Source: Homoserinibacter gongjuensis
Lineage (GTDB): Bacteria > Actinomycetota > Actinomycetes > Actinomycetales > Microbacteriaceae
Direction: 5' to 3'
DNA: 64,000 nt
Assembly (NCBI RefSeq): GCF_030161875.1
Contig: NZ_BSVA01000001.1
Span: forward strand, 496,001-560,000
Shown: positions 50,321 to 58,512 of the stretch, piece by piece
How the letters are laid out: every line of letters starts with the position of its first letter
Position numbering within the stretch: position 1 is the first letter of the stretch
Position numbers and translations under genes: made by a program
Notes under the pieces: model-generated
What the model was told of the DNA's origin: nothing
Seen by the model: the letters and a program-made list of their open reading frames with translations, nothing else
Database searches by the model: none

Positions 50321-51190
50321 TCAGTGCGGGCGGATGGTGTCGACGGCCGCGAGCTTGCCGCGGATGAACGCGTTGGCGTGCGCGCCGAGGTCGTCGTTGT
50401 CGGTCCACAGGTTGCGCCAGATGCCGAGCATGCGACTGAGATCGGGCGCGACCACAACCGAGGAGAACGACTCGAAGGTGATCGGGCCCTGGTAGTCGAG
50501 CCGCGCGAGGGCGCGGAAGAAGGTGTCGAAGTCGACCGATCCCGTGCCGAGGTAGCCGCGGTGGCTCTCGCCGATGTGCACGTAGTGCAGGGCGTCGGCC
50601 GCGTCGAGCACCGGGGCGAACATGTCCGACTCCTCGATGTTCATGTGGTACGTGTCGAGGTGCACTCCGAGGTTGGGCCGGTCGATCTCGGCGAGGTACG
50701 CGAGCGCCTGCCGCGAGGTGTTGAGCACATTCGTCTCGTACCGGTTGACGACCTCGACCGCGACCCGCACGCCCCGCTCGGCAGCGTGGTCGGCCACACG
50801 GGCGATGACCCGCTGGCTGTTGGCGATGCCCTGCGGCGTGGCCGGCTCCAGGTACTTCTTCATGGCGCTGTAGATCACGCCGCAGAAGTAGGTGCCGCCG
50901 AGATCGGCGAGCACGTCGACGGCCCGCAGCAGCAGCGCCTCCCCCGCCGCGACGACCGATGCGTCCTCGCTCGAGATGTCCGTCGCCTCGGAGAGCCCGA
51001 GAGAGGCGCTCACCTGGAGCCCGTGCTCGTCGAGGGCGGATCGGGCGGCCGCCACGTCGAAGCTGAACGGGTCCATGAGCGGGTACTCGATGAGGTCGAA
51101 CCCGGCCTGCTTGGTCTTCTCCGCGGCGAGGCGGATGCCGGGCGCGTCGAAGACGCCCGTCCAGACGAGTCCATGGCATCCGATGGTCAT
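50321..51190 (-). CDS. Sugar phosphate isomerase/epimerase, D-psicose/D-tagatose 3-epimerase-like
   Basis: A 289-residue xylose-isomerase-like TIM barrel. GCHGLVWTGVFD, DLIEYPLMDPFSFD, VAVEVVNRYETNVLNTSRQAL (metal Glu), LGVHLDTYHMNIEE (Asp, His), YVHIGESHRGYLGTGSVDFD and FESFSS (Glu) are the metal-site motifs of ketose 3-epimerases. AAAGGAAC precedes ATG 51190. The upstream region holds two LacI-type operators shared with the divergent regulator, so the gene is probably sugar-inducible. The substrate is not known. Confidence 0.87.
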   Translation of the reverse strand: MTIGCHGLVWTGVFDAPGIRLAAEKTKQAGFDLIEYPLMDPFSFDVAAARSALDEHGLQVSASLGLSEATDISSEDASVVAAGEALLLRAVDVLADLGGTYFCGVIYSAMKKYLEPATPQGIANSQRVIARVADHAAERGVRVAVEVVNRYETNVLNTSRQALAYLAEIDRPNLGVHLDTYHMNIEESDMFAPVLDAADALHYVHIGESHRGYLGTGSVDFDTFFRALARLDYQGPITFESFSSVVVAPDLSRMLGIWRNLWTDNDDLGAHANAFIRGKLAAVDTIRPH

Positions 51191-51216
51191 GAGGGGTGTT
51201 CCTTTCGCCGACGCAA

Positions 51217-51230
51217 TTGGCACGTTGCAA
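51217..51230. promoter_or_regulatory. LacI-type operator O1
   Basis: TTGGCACGTTGCAA fits the dyad TTGNNACGTNNCAA with a central CG as in LacI/GalR operators. It lies 27 bp before the epimerase start and matches O2 at 12 of 14 positions when one is inverted. Confidence 0.65.
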
Positions 51231-51259
51231 GCCGTGTTTCCCGAGGCTAGGCGCGCGCG

Positions 51260-51273
51260 TTGTAACGTGTCAA
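51260..51273. promoter_or_regulatory. LacI-type operator O2
   Basis: TTGTAACGTGTCAA fits TTGNNACGTNNCAA. Its centre is 43 bp from that of O1, about four helical turns, so both face the same side of the DNA and could be bridged. It sits just upstream of the regulator's TAGCCT box. Confidence 0.65.
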
Positions 51274-51324
51274 GTCGGTTCAGTAGCCTGAGCGTGACGG
51301 AGCCGCCGAGGAGCAGGAGCACGG

Positions 51325-52336
51325 ATGCCGGCAAGCGTGAAGGACGTCGCGGCGCTCGCGAAGGTCTCCTCGTCGACGGTGTCGAACTTCCTCAACCACC
51401 CGCACCTGCTCGGCGAGGCGACGAGAGAGCGGGTGCGCGCGGCGATCGTCGAACTCGGCTTCGTGCCCAACGAGTCGGCCCGCCAGCTGCGGGCGGGCAC
51501 CGGCAAGCTCCTCGCCGTGAGCCTCATCGACGCCTGGCAGCCCTACTTCGCCGAGCTCTCCCGCGGCGTCGAGGACGTCATCCGCGACAGCCCCTGGTCG
51601 CTCATGTTCAGCAACAGCAACCGCGACGAGCAGCAGGAGCGCGACAACCTCGACATGTTCGAGGCCCACCGCGTGCAGGGCATCGTCATCTACCCCCAGG
51701 GCGACGTGACGACCCGGCTCGAGCGCCTGGCCGACCGCGGGGTGAAGTCGGTGGTGGTCGGGCCTTCGCTCCGCTCGCCGCGTTTCGCCTCGGTTCCCTT
51801 CGACGACCGCGGCGGGGGCGCCTCGCCGGGTCCCACCTCATCGCGACGGGACGTCGACGCATCGCCTTCCTCGGCAACCCCGACCAGATCGCGCAATCTC
51901 GGGATCGCCTGGACGGCGTGCACGACGCGGTGGCCGCCTCCGGCGAGCGCGTCTCGGTCGTCACCGTGCCGGTGCCCGAACTGAGCGGCGAAGCGGGCCT
52001 GCAGGCGGCCGAGAGCATCTTGGCCCTCCCCGAGCAGAGCGCCCCGACGCCGTCTTCGCGGCCAACGACGTCGTGGCAGTCGGTGCGCTCACCTGCTTCC
52101 TGCGGCACGGTATCGACGTGCCCGGTGAGATCGCGATCGTCGGGTTCGACGACATCGCCCTCGCGCACCAGGCCGTCGTCCCGCTCACCACCATCCGTCA
52201 GCCCGGGTACGAGATCGGGCGCGCGGCGGCCGGCCTCCTGCTCGAGCAGCTCGAGCATCCGACGGCGCCGCCGCCGCAGCTGACACCGTTCGGCGCGGAG
52301 CTCGTCGTGCGTCAGTCGACGCCGACGCTCGCGTAG
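51325..52336 (+). CDS. LacI-family transcriptional regulator (two apparent frameshifts)
   Basis: The N-terminal HTH is intact: VKDVAALAKVSSSTVSNFLNHPHLLGEATRERV. The hinge GFVPNESARQLRAG and a PBP1-like sensor domain (LLAVSLIDAWQPYFAELSRGVE, then VFAANDVVAVGALTCF and IVGFDDIALAHQAVVPLTTIRQP) follow. The frame breaks at G51814-51818 and C52042-52045; one base at each gives FDDRGGGRLAGSHLIATG and QSAPDAVFAAND, and 337 residues, the family norm. It probably represses the divergent epimerase gene and itself through the paired operators. Confidence 0.9.
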
Positions 52337-52398
52337 GAGGCGCCGACCCGAAGGCGGCGAGGGCAGACGGATCGGTCCACCCGTGCCAGGCTTTCCTC

Positions 52399-53771
52399 AT
52401 GAGCAGCGCACCGGCCACCGCATCCGCTCCCGCCAACCCCGCTCGCGCGTGGTGGTGGCGAGCCTCATCGGCACCACGATCGAGTTCTACGACTTCTACG
52501 TCTACGCGACGGCCGCGGTGCTCGTGTTCCCGCACCTGTTCTTCCCGACGGGCGACGAGACGACGGCCCTGCTGTCGTCGTTCGCGGTGTTCGGCGCCGC
52601 GATGGTGGCGCGCCCGCTCGGCGCCGTGTTCTTCGGACACCTCGGTGACAAGCGCGGCCGCAAGGTGACGCTCGTCGGCGCCCTGCTCACGATGGGCATC
52701 GCGACGTTCCTCATCGGGCTGCTGCCCACCTACACGGTCGCCGGATGGATCGCCCCGCTGCTGCTCGTGGTGCTGCGGCTCGCGCAGGGCTTCGCGCTCG
52801 GCGGCGAGTGGTCGGGAGCGGCGCTCGTCGCGACCGAGAACGCGCCGGAGGGCAAACGCGCCTGGTACGGCACGTTCCCCCAGCTCGGGGCGCCGATCGG
52901 GTTCATCATCGCCAACGGCCTCTTCCTCGTGATCGCGGCCGTGCTGCCCTCGGCCGACCCCTCGCTGCCGTCGCAGGAGTTCCTCGACTGGGGGTGGCGC
53001 ATCCCGTTCCTGTTCTCGGCGGTCATGGTCGCGGTCGGCCTGTGGGTACGGCTGCGACTCGTCGAGTCGGCGACCTTCTCGAAGGCCGCGTCGGCTGGGC
53101 GGCTCGCGAAGGTGCCGCTCGCGGAGGCGTTCCGCACCCACTGGCGCGAGCTCATCCTCGGCACCTTCTACATGCTCGCGACCTACGTTCTCTTCTACCT
53201 CATGACGACGTTCTCGCTCGGCTTCGGCCGGGCGCCGACGGACGCCCGGGTGCCCGGCCTCGGCTACGACTACACGACGTTCGTACTGCTCATGATCCTC
53301 GGCGTCGTGTTCTTCGGGATCTTCACGCTGGTCTCGGGCCCGCTCGCCGACCGCTTCGGGCGCCGCGCGACGCTCATCGTCGTGACGATCGCGATCATCG
53401 CGTTCGGCCTGATCTGGGTGCCGCTGCTGTCGCTCGGCATGGTGGGCGTCGTGCTGTGGCTCGTGCTCGGCTTCACGCTCATGGGCTTCACCTTCGGACC
53501 GATGGGTGCGCTGCTCCCCGAGCTGTTCCCCACCGCCCTGCGTTACACCGGCTCGGGCGTCTCGTACAACGTGTCGTCGATCCTCGGCGCCGCGGTCGCC
53601 CCTTTCATCGCCGTGTGGCTGTGGGGCGTGGGCGAGGGCAGCCCGTTCTGGGTCGGCGTCTACCTCTCGGTGATGTCGGTGCTCACCCTCATCGCCCTGC
53701 TGATCGGACGCGAGACGCGCGACATCTCGTTGGATGACGTGGATGCGGAGATCCCCGAGGCGCTCCCGTAG
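52399..53771 (+). CDS. MFS metabolite:H+ symporter (MHS family), possible N-terminal frameshift
   Basis: A 12-helix ShiA/ProP-like symporter: VVVASLIGTTIEFYDFYVYATA (MHS start), GHLGDKRGRKVTL (MFS loop), LRLAQGFALGGEWSGAALVATENAP and PLADRFGRRATL. From ATG 52399 the reading MSSAPATASAPANPARA leads into the domain only if one base is added near 52449. Without that, a GTG at 52383 in the domain's frame would be the start. CAGGCT lies 7 nt before ATG 52399. Being next to a LacI regulator and epimerase, it may carry a related carbon source. Confidence 0.85.
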
Positions 53772-53797
53772 CGTCGTCGTCGCGCCGCGTCGCGTGC

Positions 53798-54619
53798 TCA
53801 GTCGAGGAAGAGCGCCCGCAGCCGCCGCGTCGTGAAGTACAGACCGATCGCGATCATGACGAGGTAGTACAGCACGTGCACGAGCGCATCCGGACCGACG
53901 ACGCCCGTCGTGAGCCCCCGGATGAGCTCGACCCCGTGCCACAGCGGCAGGGCCATGACGAGCCACTGCAGGGGCTCGGGGTAGACCGAGATGGGGAAGA
54001 ACGTGGCCGAGAACATGAACATCGGCATGAGCACGAACATGATCCATTCCATCTGCTGGAAGGTCGTGAAGTAGCTCGTCACCCCCATGCCGATCGAGGC
54101 GAACCCGAATGCCACGAGCATCACGGCGGGGACGGCGAGCACCGCCCACCACGAGAGGTTGAGGCCCATGAGCTGCATCACGAACTGGAACCCGACGCCG
54201 TAGATCGCCCCGCGGAACAGGGCCAGCAGGATCTCGCCGAGGGCGACGTCCAGGGGCCCCAGGCTCGTGGCGAGCATGCCCTCGTAGATCTTCGCGAAGT
54301 TCATCTTGAAGAACACGTTCCAGGTGGAGTCGTAGATGGCCCCGTTCATGGCCGACACCGCGAGCAGCGCGGGCGCGATGTAGGCGGCGTACGGGATCTC
54401 GCGACCCGACGCATCCGCGACCGTGCCGATGTAGGCGCCGAGGCCGACGCCGAGCGACAGCAGGTAGAAGATCGGCTCGATGAACCCGGATGCCACCACG
54501 ACCCAGTTGCTCGAGCGCGTCGCCTGCAGCCCGCGGCCGACCACGGCGCGGGCGTTCCCCGCATACAGGGCCCGCACGCCGCCCCGGCGCAGGGTGCGCT
54601 CCTCGGTGACGGCGCTCAT
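53798..54619 (-). CDS. ABC-2 exporter permease, second subunit
   Basis: A 273-residue ABC-2 (DrrB/NodJ-like) permease with six hydrophobic segments: IEPIFYLLSLGVGLGAYIG, FRGAIYGVGFQFVMQLMGL, WAVLAVPAVMLVAFGFASIGMG, WIMFVLMPMFMFSATFFPISVYP, HVLYYLVMIAIGLYFTTRRL. ATG 54619 overlaps the stop of the first permease (ATGA); the open frame runs upstream but matches nothing. With the other permease and ATPase it forms one exporter of unknown substrate. Confidence 0.88.
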   Translation of the reverse strand: MSAVTEERTLRRGGVRALYAGNARAVVGRGLQATRSSNWVVVASGFIEPIFYLLSLGVGLGAYIGTVADASGREIPYAAYIAPALLAVSAMNGAIYDSTWNVFFKMNFAKIYEGMLATSLGPLDVALGEILLALFRGAIYGVGFQFVMQLMGLNLSWWAVLAVPAVMLVAFGFASIGMGVTSYFTTFQQMEWIMFVLMPMFMFSATFFPISVYPEPLQWLVMALPLWHGVELIRGLTTGVVGPDALVHVLYYLVMIAIGLYFTTRRLRALFLD

Positions 54620-55461
54620 GCGTCGAGCCGCTTCCGGGTGACACGCACGGTGAGGCGCCAACCGCCGATGGCGAGGGCGAGCAGGAACACGAGGTGCACG
54701 GCGATCATCCAGACCGGACGCTCGGCCGCGTAGGAGGTGACCCGACCGAGTTCGGCGCCGTGCCAGAGGGGCGAGATCCAGCCGATGGGCCGCAGGAAGA
54801 CCGGCAGCTGTTCGAGCGGGAACAGCGTGCCGCTGAAGAGGGTGAGAGGCAGCACGAGTACCCGCTGCACGACGGCGAACTGGCCGCGGTCCTCGCGCTG
54901 GGCGGCGGCGTAGGCGAACAGCGGCGCCCCGAAGGCGATGCCGGTGAGCGTCGCGATCGGCACGGTCAGCAGTCCCGTGGCGAGCGGCACGGCACCGAAG
55001 GCGGCCATCACGAGGAAGTACACGAGGGTGGTGGCGAAGATGCGCACCGCGACGAAGATGATGACGCCGTCGACCACCTGCCTCGCCGAGATGGGGGCCG
55101 CGTGCATCCCCACGTAGATGGGGTTCCACTTGAAGCCCTGCATCACGGGGTAGGTGAACTCGTCGGAGGCGATCGTGACCGCGGCGGTCGCGATGAGGGC
55201 CGGCGCGATGAAGACGAGGTAGCTCACGCCGTCGACGCCGCCGGGTCCGGCGTTGGCGTTCACGAGCACCCCGAGCCCGACGCCGAAGGCGAACAGATAC
55301 ATGACGGGTGTGCCGATCGCCGAGGCGACGTTCACTCCCAGATAGCGCCGCCACACCCGCACGTGGTGCTCGGCACTGTAGAGCGCGCCGAACCGGCGGG
55401 CGCGCACGCCGGCGGCGCGCGCCTCGGCGGCGAAGTCCGTCGTGGCGCGGGTCTGGCTCAT
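54616..55461 (-). CDS. ABC-2 exporter permease, first subunit
   Basis: A 281-residue homologue of the adjacent permease: MYLFAFGVGLGVLVNANAG, YLVFIAPALIATAAVTIASDEFTYPVMQGFKWNP, LVLPLTLFSGTLFPLEQLP, WMIAVHLVFLLALAIGGWRL. The FKWNPIYVGMHAAPIS region fits ABC-2 gate/coupling sequences. It starts 13 bp after the ATPase stop on the same strand. The two permeases probably act as a heterodimer. Confidence 0.88.
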   Translation of the reverse strand: MSQTRATTDFAAEARAAGVRARRFGALYSAEHHVRVWRRYLGVNVASAIGTPVMYLFAFGVGLGVLVNANAGPGGVDGVSYLVFIAPALIATAAVTIASDEFTYPVMQGFKWNPIYVGMHAAPISARQVVDGVIIFVAVRIFATTLVYFLVMAAFGAVPLATGLLTVPIATLTGIAFGAPLFAYAAAQREDRGQFAVVQRVLVLPLTLFSGTLFPLEQLPVFLRPIGWISPLWHGAELGRVTSYAAERPVWMIAVHLVFLLALAIGGWRLTVRVTRKRLDA

Positions 55462-55474
55462 GCGATCACCGCGC

Positions 55475-56395
55475 TCATTCGATGAGGCTCCGCCCGGTGA
55501 GCCGCAGGAAGACGTCTTCGAGGCTCGAGCGCCGCACCAGACTCGTGAGGGGCTGCAGCCCCCGCGCCACGACCTCGGCGAGCGCGGCCTCGCCGTCGTC
55601 GGCGTAGACGAGCACGCGGTCGGGGAGCACCTCGAGACGGTCGCCGAGCCCGGCCAGCGCAGCGGCCGCATCCGCGTTGCGATCCGAGCCGAAACGCACC
55701 TCGAGCACCTCACGCGTCGAGTAGCTGCGGATGAGGGACGCCGGGCTGCCCTCGGCCATGATCCGCCCATGGTCGACCACGACGAGGCGGTCGCACAGCT
55801 GTTCGGCCTCGTCCATGTAGTGCGTCGTGAGCAGCAGCGTCGTGCCCTGCTCCTTGAGGCGGAACAGCCGGTCCCACAGGATGTGGCGCGCCTGCGGGTC
55901 GAGGCCCGTCGTCGGCTCGTCGAGCAGCAGGATGCGGGGGTCGTTGATGAGGGCGCGCGCGATGGTCAAGCGGCGCTTCATGCCACCCGAGAGCTCGTCG
56001 ACCTTGGCGCCGGCCCGGTCGGCGAGCTGGGCGAACTGCAGCAGCTCGTCGGCGCGCTCGGCCACGAGCCGGCGGGGCAGGCCGAAGTAGCGGCCGTAGG
56101 TGAGCAGGTTCTCGCGCACCCGCAGCTCGTTGTCGAGGTTGTCCTGCTGGGGCACGACGCCGAGCCGCGAGCGGATCTCGGGGCCGTAGTCGTCGGGGTC
56201 GAGACCGAGTACCGTGAGCGACCCGCTCGTGCGCGTCGAGACGGCGCCCACCATCCGCATCGTCGTCGACTTGCCGGCGCCGTTCGGGCCGAGCAGCCCG
56301 AACGACTCCCCCGGTGCGACCTCGAACGAGATGCCGTCGACGGCGGCGAAGTCTCCGTAGCGCTTGACGAGCTCGGATGCGGCGATGACGGTCAC
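55475..56395 (-). CDS. ABC-2 exporter ATPase (DrrA/NodI-like)
   Basis: A 306-residue ATPase with one ABC domain: LLGPNGAGKSTTMRM (Walker A), VVPQQDNLDNELRV (Q loop), DELSGGMKRRLTIARALI (signature), ILLLDEPTTGLDP (Walker B) and LLLTTHYMDEAEQL (switch His). The C-terminal 80 residues form the extra domain of DrrA-type drug or lipid exporters. It leads the operon with two permeases. No regulator is adjacent. Confidence 0.93.
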   Translation of the reverse strand: MTVIAASELVKRYGDFAAVDGISFEVAPGESFGLLGPNGAGKSTTMRMVGAVSTRTSGSLTVLGLDPDDYGPEIRSRLGVVPQQDNLDNELRVRENLLTYGRYFGLPRRLVAERADELLQFAQLADRAGAKVDELSGGMKRRLTIARALINDPRILLLDEPTTGLDPQARHILWDRLFRLKEQGTTLLLTTHYMDEAEQLCDRLVVVDHGRIMAEGSPASLIRSYSTREVLEVRFGSDRNADAAAALAGLGDRLEVLPDRVLVYADDGEAALAEVVARGLQPLTSLVRRSSLEDVFLRLTGRSLIE

Positions 56396-56459
56396 GAGAT
56401 CCGAGCCTAAGCCGAGCCAACGACGCTCCGCGCCAGGATCGCTCTAGGCTCGAGGCGAG

Positions 56460-56837
56460 ATGAGCAGATCAGACGACGACGACCGCCGTTTTCCGCGCGG
56501 AGTGTATGACACGGGCACCGAACCCGACCCGCGATTCACGCTCGCGAACGAGCGCACCTTCCTCGCCTGGATCCGCACCTCCCTGGCACTCATCGCCGGC
56601 GGTGTCGCCCTCGAGGCCTTCGACCTGCCGATCTCGCCCGTGCTGAACCTGGCATCCGCGGTGATCCTGATCACCCTGGGAACCCTCACGCCCGTCTACG
56701 CCTGGTTCGGCTGGGCCCGTATCGAGCGCGCCATGCGCGCCTCCCGGCCGCTGCCGTCACCGCGACTCGCCGGGCCGCTCGGGGTGGGCGTCGGTCTCGT
56801 CGGCCTGTTGCTGATCATCGGCATCTTCGTGCCATGA
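56460..56837 (+). CDS. DUF202 (YidH-like) membrane protein
   Basis: A 125-residue protein with three helices and the DUF202 signature DPRFTLANERTFLAWIRTSLALIAGGVAL. Helices continue with LNLASAVILITLGTLTPVYAW and GVGVGLVGLLLIIGIFV. Function unknown. TAGGCT near 56445-56450 is 9 nt before the ATG. It overlaps the next DUF202 gene by ATGA, and such paired genes are a common arrangement. Confidence 0.88.
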   Translation: MSRSDDDDRRFPRGVYDTGTEPDPRFTLANERTFLAWIRTSLALIAGGVALEAFDLPISPVLNLASAVILITLGTLTPVYAWFGWARIERAMRASRPLPSPRLAGPLGVGVGLVGLLLIIGIFVP

Positions 56838-57181
56838 GCGCCCTCGAGCGGCCGTTCGATCCGGGGCTGCAGCCCGAGCGCACGGCCCTCGCGTGGCAGC
56901 GGACGGGGCTCTCGATCGCACTCGCGCTGCTGGTCGGCGCGCGCCTCGTGGCGCATCTCGGTGCGGCATGGGCACCGGCCCTCGCCGCCGCGGGCATCAT
57001 CGTCATCACGGTGCTGCTCACGATCGGCCATCGGCGCTACGCCCGCGTGCACCGCGCGCTCACAGCCGAGCCGCCGCAGAAGCTCCCCGGCGCGGCCGCG
57101 CTGCTCAGCTGGGTGATCGCCACAACCGCGCTCGGATGCCTCGGGGCGATCGCGATCGGGATCTACATCGTCACGAGGTGA
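56834..57181 (+). CDS. DUF202 membrane protein, second of pair
   Basis: A 115-residue partner: FDPGLQPERTALAWQRTGLSIALALLVGA (the DUF202 core with the ERTxLAWxRT pattern), then two more helices (APALAAAGIIVITVLLTIG, WVIATTALGCLGAIAIGIYIV). It is coupled to the first DUF202 gene. Its last 11 bp overlap the end of the convergent formylglycine enzyme gene. Confidence 0.87.
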   Translation: MSALERPFDPGLQPERTALAWQRTGLSIALALLVGARLVAHLGAAWAPALAAAGIIVITVLLTIGHRRYARVHRALTAEPPQKLPGAAALLSWVIATTALGCLGAIAIGIYIVTR

Positions 57182-58049
57182 CCGCGACGGTGCGGAACCC
57201 CGCGTTCGACATCGACGAGTCGGGGGTGTTGGAGGAACGCGCGGACGTGCGATAGCGGTTGCAGTACGAGTCGTGACACAGGAACGACCCGCCGCGCAAG
57301 AGCCGCACGGTGCCCGAGTCGGGACCCTGGGGAGCCTCGCGCGGCGACCGCGCGTAGTAGTCGGCGGCGAACCAGTCCTGGCACCACTCCCAGACGTTGC
57401 CGACCGTCTGCCAGAGTCCGTAGTCGTTCGGCGCGAAGCTGCGCACGGGAGCCGTCGTGAGCCAGCCGTCGGCGAGGGTGTTCGAGCTGGGGAACACGCC
57501 CTGCCAGATGTTGCAGCGCCACGTGCCGTCGGTATCCGGGGCCTCGTCGCCCCACGGATAGCTGGCACCGTCGAGGCCACCCCGGGCGGCGTACTCCCAC
57601 TCGGCCTCGGTGGGCAGACGACGTCCGGCCCACGCGCAGTAGGCCTGGGCGTCGTTCCAGGTCACATGGACGACGGGATGGTCGGCGACCCCCTCGAGCG
57701 TCGACCCGGCGCCCCCGGGGTGCCGCCAATCGGCACCGCGCACGCCGAGCCACCAGGGCGTCTGGGGCGGCTGGCCGAGAACGTCGTCGTCAGGCGCCGT
57801 GCGCGCCAGGTGGAACACCGCGGAGTAGCCGAACTCCTCGGCCTCGGTGCGATAGCCGGTGTCGTCGACGAAACGCGCGAACTGCTCGTTGGTGACACTC
57901 GTGGCGTCGATCTCGAAGGCGTCGAGGTACACCTCGTGGACGGGCGTCTCACCGTCGCCGGGATTGCCGACGCCACGCGCGTCGCCCATCCGGAAACTCC
58001 CTGCCGGGATCGTGACGGTCTCGATCGTGTGTCGTGCGGATGCGACCAC
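57171..58049 (-). CDS. Formylglycine-generating enzyme (aerobic, copper type)
   Basis: FGE oxidises the cysteine of a CxPxR motif to formylglycine, normally to activate sulfatases. The 292-residue protein keeps the FGE-sulfatase fold: IPAGSFRMGD, GETPVHEVYLDAFEIDATSVTN, GRRLPTEAEWEYAARGG, NVWEWCQDWF. The catalytic copper-binding cysteines are Cys258 and Cys263 in GGSFLCHDSYCNRYRTSARSS. GTG 58049 is a weak start; the frame upstream is open except for one TGA (58053-58055), beyond which lies the CAPGR mini-ORF. No sulfatase gene is in the window. Confidence 0.92.
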   Translation of the reverse strand: MVASARHTIETVTIPAGSFRMGDARGVGNPGDGETPVHEVYLDAFEIDATSVTNEQFARFVDDTGYRTEAEEFGYSAVFHLARTAPDDDVLGQPPQTPWWLGVRGADWRHPGGAGSTLEGVADHPVVHVTWNDAQAYCAWAGRRLPTEAEWEYAARGGLDGASYPWGDEAPDTDGTWRCNIWQGVFPSSNTLADGWLTTAPVRSFAPNDYGLWQTVGNVWEWCQDWFAADYYARSPREAPQGPDSGTVRLLRGGSFLCHDSYCNRYRTSARSSNTPDSSMSNAGFRTVAVTS

Positions 58050-58052
58050 CGC

Positions 58053-58172
58053 TCAGCCTGCCGCCGCGGGTTCCGGCGTCGACTCCTCGGCCTGCACCGG
58101 CGGTTCGGTCGCTGCAGGCGCGAAGGCGCCGCGACCGGGCGCACAACAGGATCCGTTCATGTTCTCGTCCAT
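58053..58172 (-). CDS. 39-codon ORF with a CxPxR (CAPGR) motif, in frame with the formylglycine enzyme
   Basis: From ATG 58172 the peptide starts MDENMNGSCCAPGRGAF and continues as a Pro/Ala/Glu-rich tail ending at TGA 58053-58055. Residues 10-14, CAPGR, fit the FGE substrate consensus CxPxR, with a second Cys just before it. A very strong ribosome site (GGAGGAGGAGGAG) lies 2 nt upstream, much better than anything before GTG 58049. It is in the same frame as the enzyme, two codons ahead. Either it is a separate peptide and possible substrate or cofactor-handling partner, or the TGA is an error and this is the enzyme's N-terminus. Confidence 0.6.
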   Translation of the reverse strand: MDENMNGSCCAPGRGAFAPAATEPPVQAEESTPEPAAAG

Positions 58173-58219
58173 CGCTCCTCCTCCTCCATCATGCCGTGCC
58201 GACGAGATGGGCGCCGTGC

Positions 58220-58263
58220 GTCAACCTGAGTTGACGACCCGCCATCCGTCAACTACGGTTGAC
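58220..58263. promoter_or_regulatory. Paired GTCAAC-N4-GTTGAC operators at the HTH gene start
   Basis: GTCAACCTGAGTTGAC (58220-58235) and GTCAACTACGGTTGAC (58248-58263) are two 16-bp dyads with identical 6-bp arms, 28 bp apart. The second ends 3 bp before the ATG at 58267. A TTGACG (58231) and TACGGT (58254) pair, 17 bp apart, would be the promoter inside them. Autorepression by the HTH protein is the simplest reading. Confidence 0.65.
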
Positions 58264-58266
58264 ACC

Positions 58267-58482
58267 ATGGACGTCGGCCAGCTGCACACCCTCGCGGGGG
58301 ACGCCGGATCGCAGGATCCGCTCGTCGCCCTCCGTGCGGTCGCGCAGATGCGCCGCGAGCTGGACCGTCACGAGGCCACCGCGGTGCGGCGCGCCCGAAA
58401 CGCGAACGCATCCTGGCAACTCATCGCGCTCTGCCTGGGCGTCAGCAAGCAGGCGGTTCACAAGAAGTACGGGCGCGCGTGA
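58267..58482 (+). CDS. Tiny helix-turn-helix regulator
   Basis: A 71-residue protein: a helical N-terminal part (LVALRAVAQMRRELDRHEATAV) and a terminal HTH, NASWQLIALCLGVSKQAVHKKYG. It has no sensor domain. Paired dyad operators overlap its promoter and start codon, which suggests it represses itself and possibly the divergent CAPGR/FGE unit. The ABC exporter gene begins 30 bp downstream and is probably co-transcribed. The inducing signal is unknown. Confidence 0.8.
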   Translation: MDVGQLHTLAGDAGSQDPLVALRAVAQMRRELDRHEATAVRRARNANASWQLIALCLGVSKQAVHKKYGRA

Positions 58483-58512
58483 CGCGCCCCATCCCCCGAG
58501 GTACGCATCCAC

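Noticed and set aside
58053-58055. TGA between the CAPGR ORF and the formylglycine enzyme as a selenocysteine codon
   Set aside because: The flanking residues are not a known selenoprotein site, no SECIS-like hairpin is evident, and a plain stop or a sequence error is simpler.
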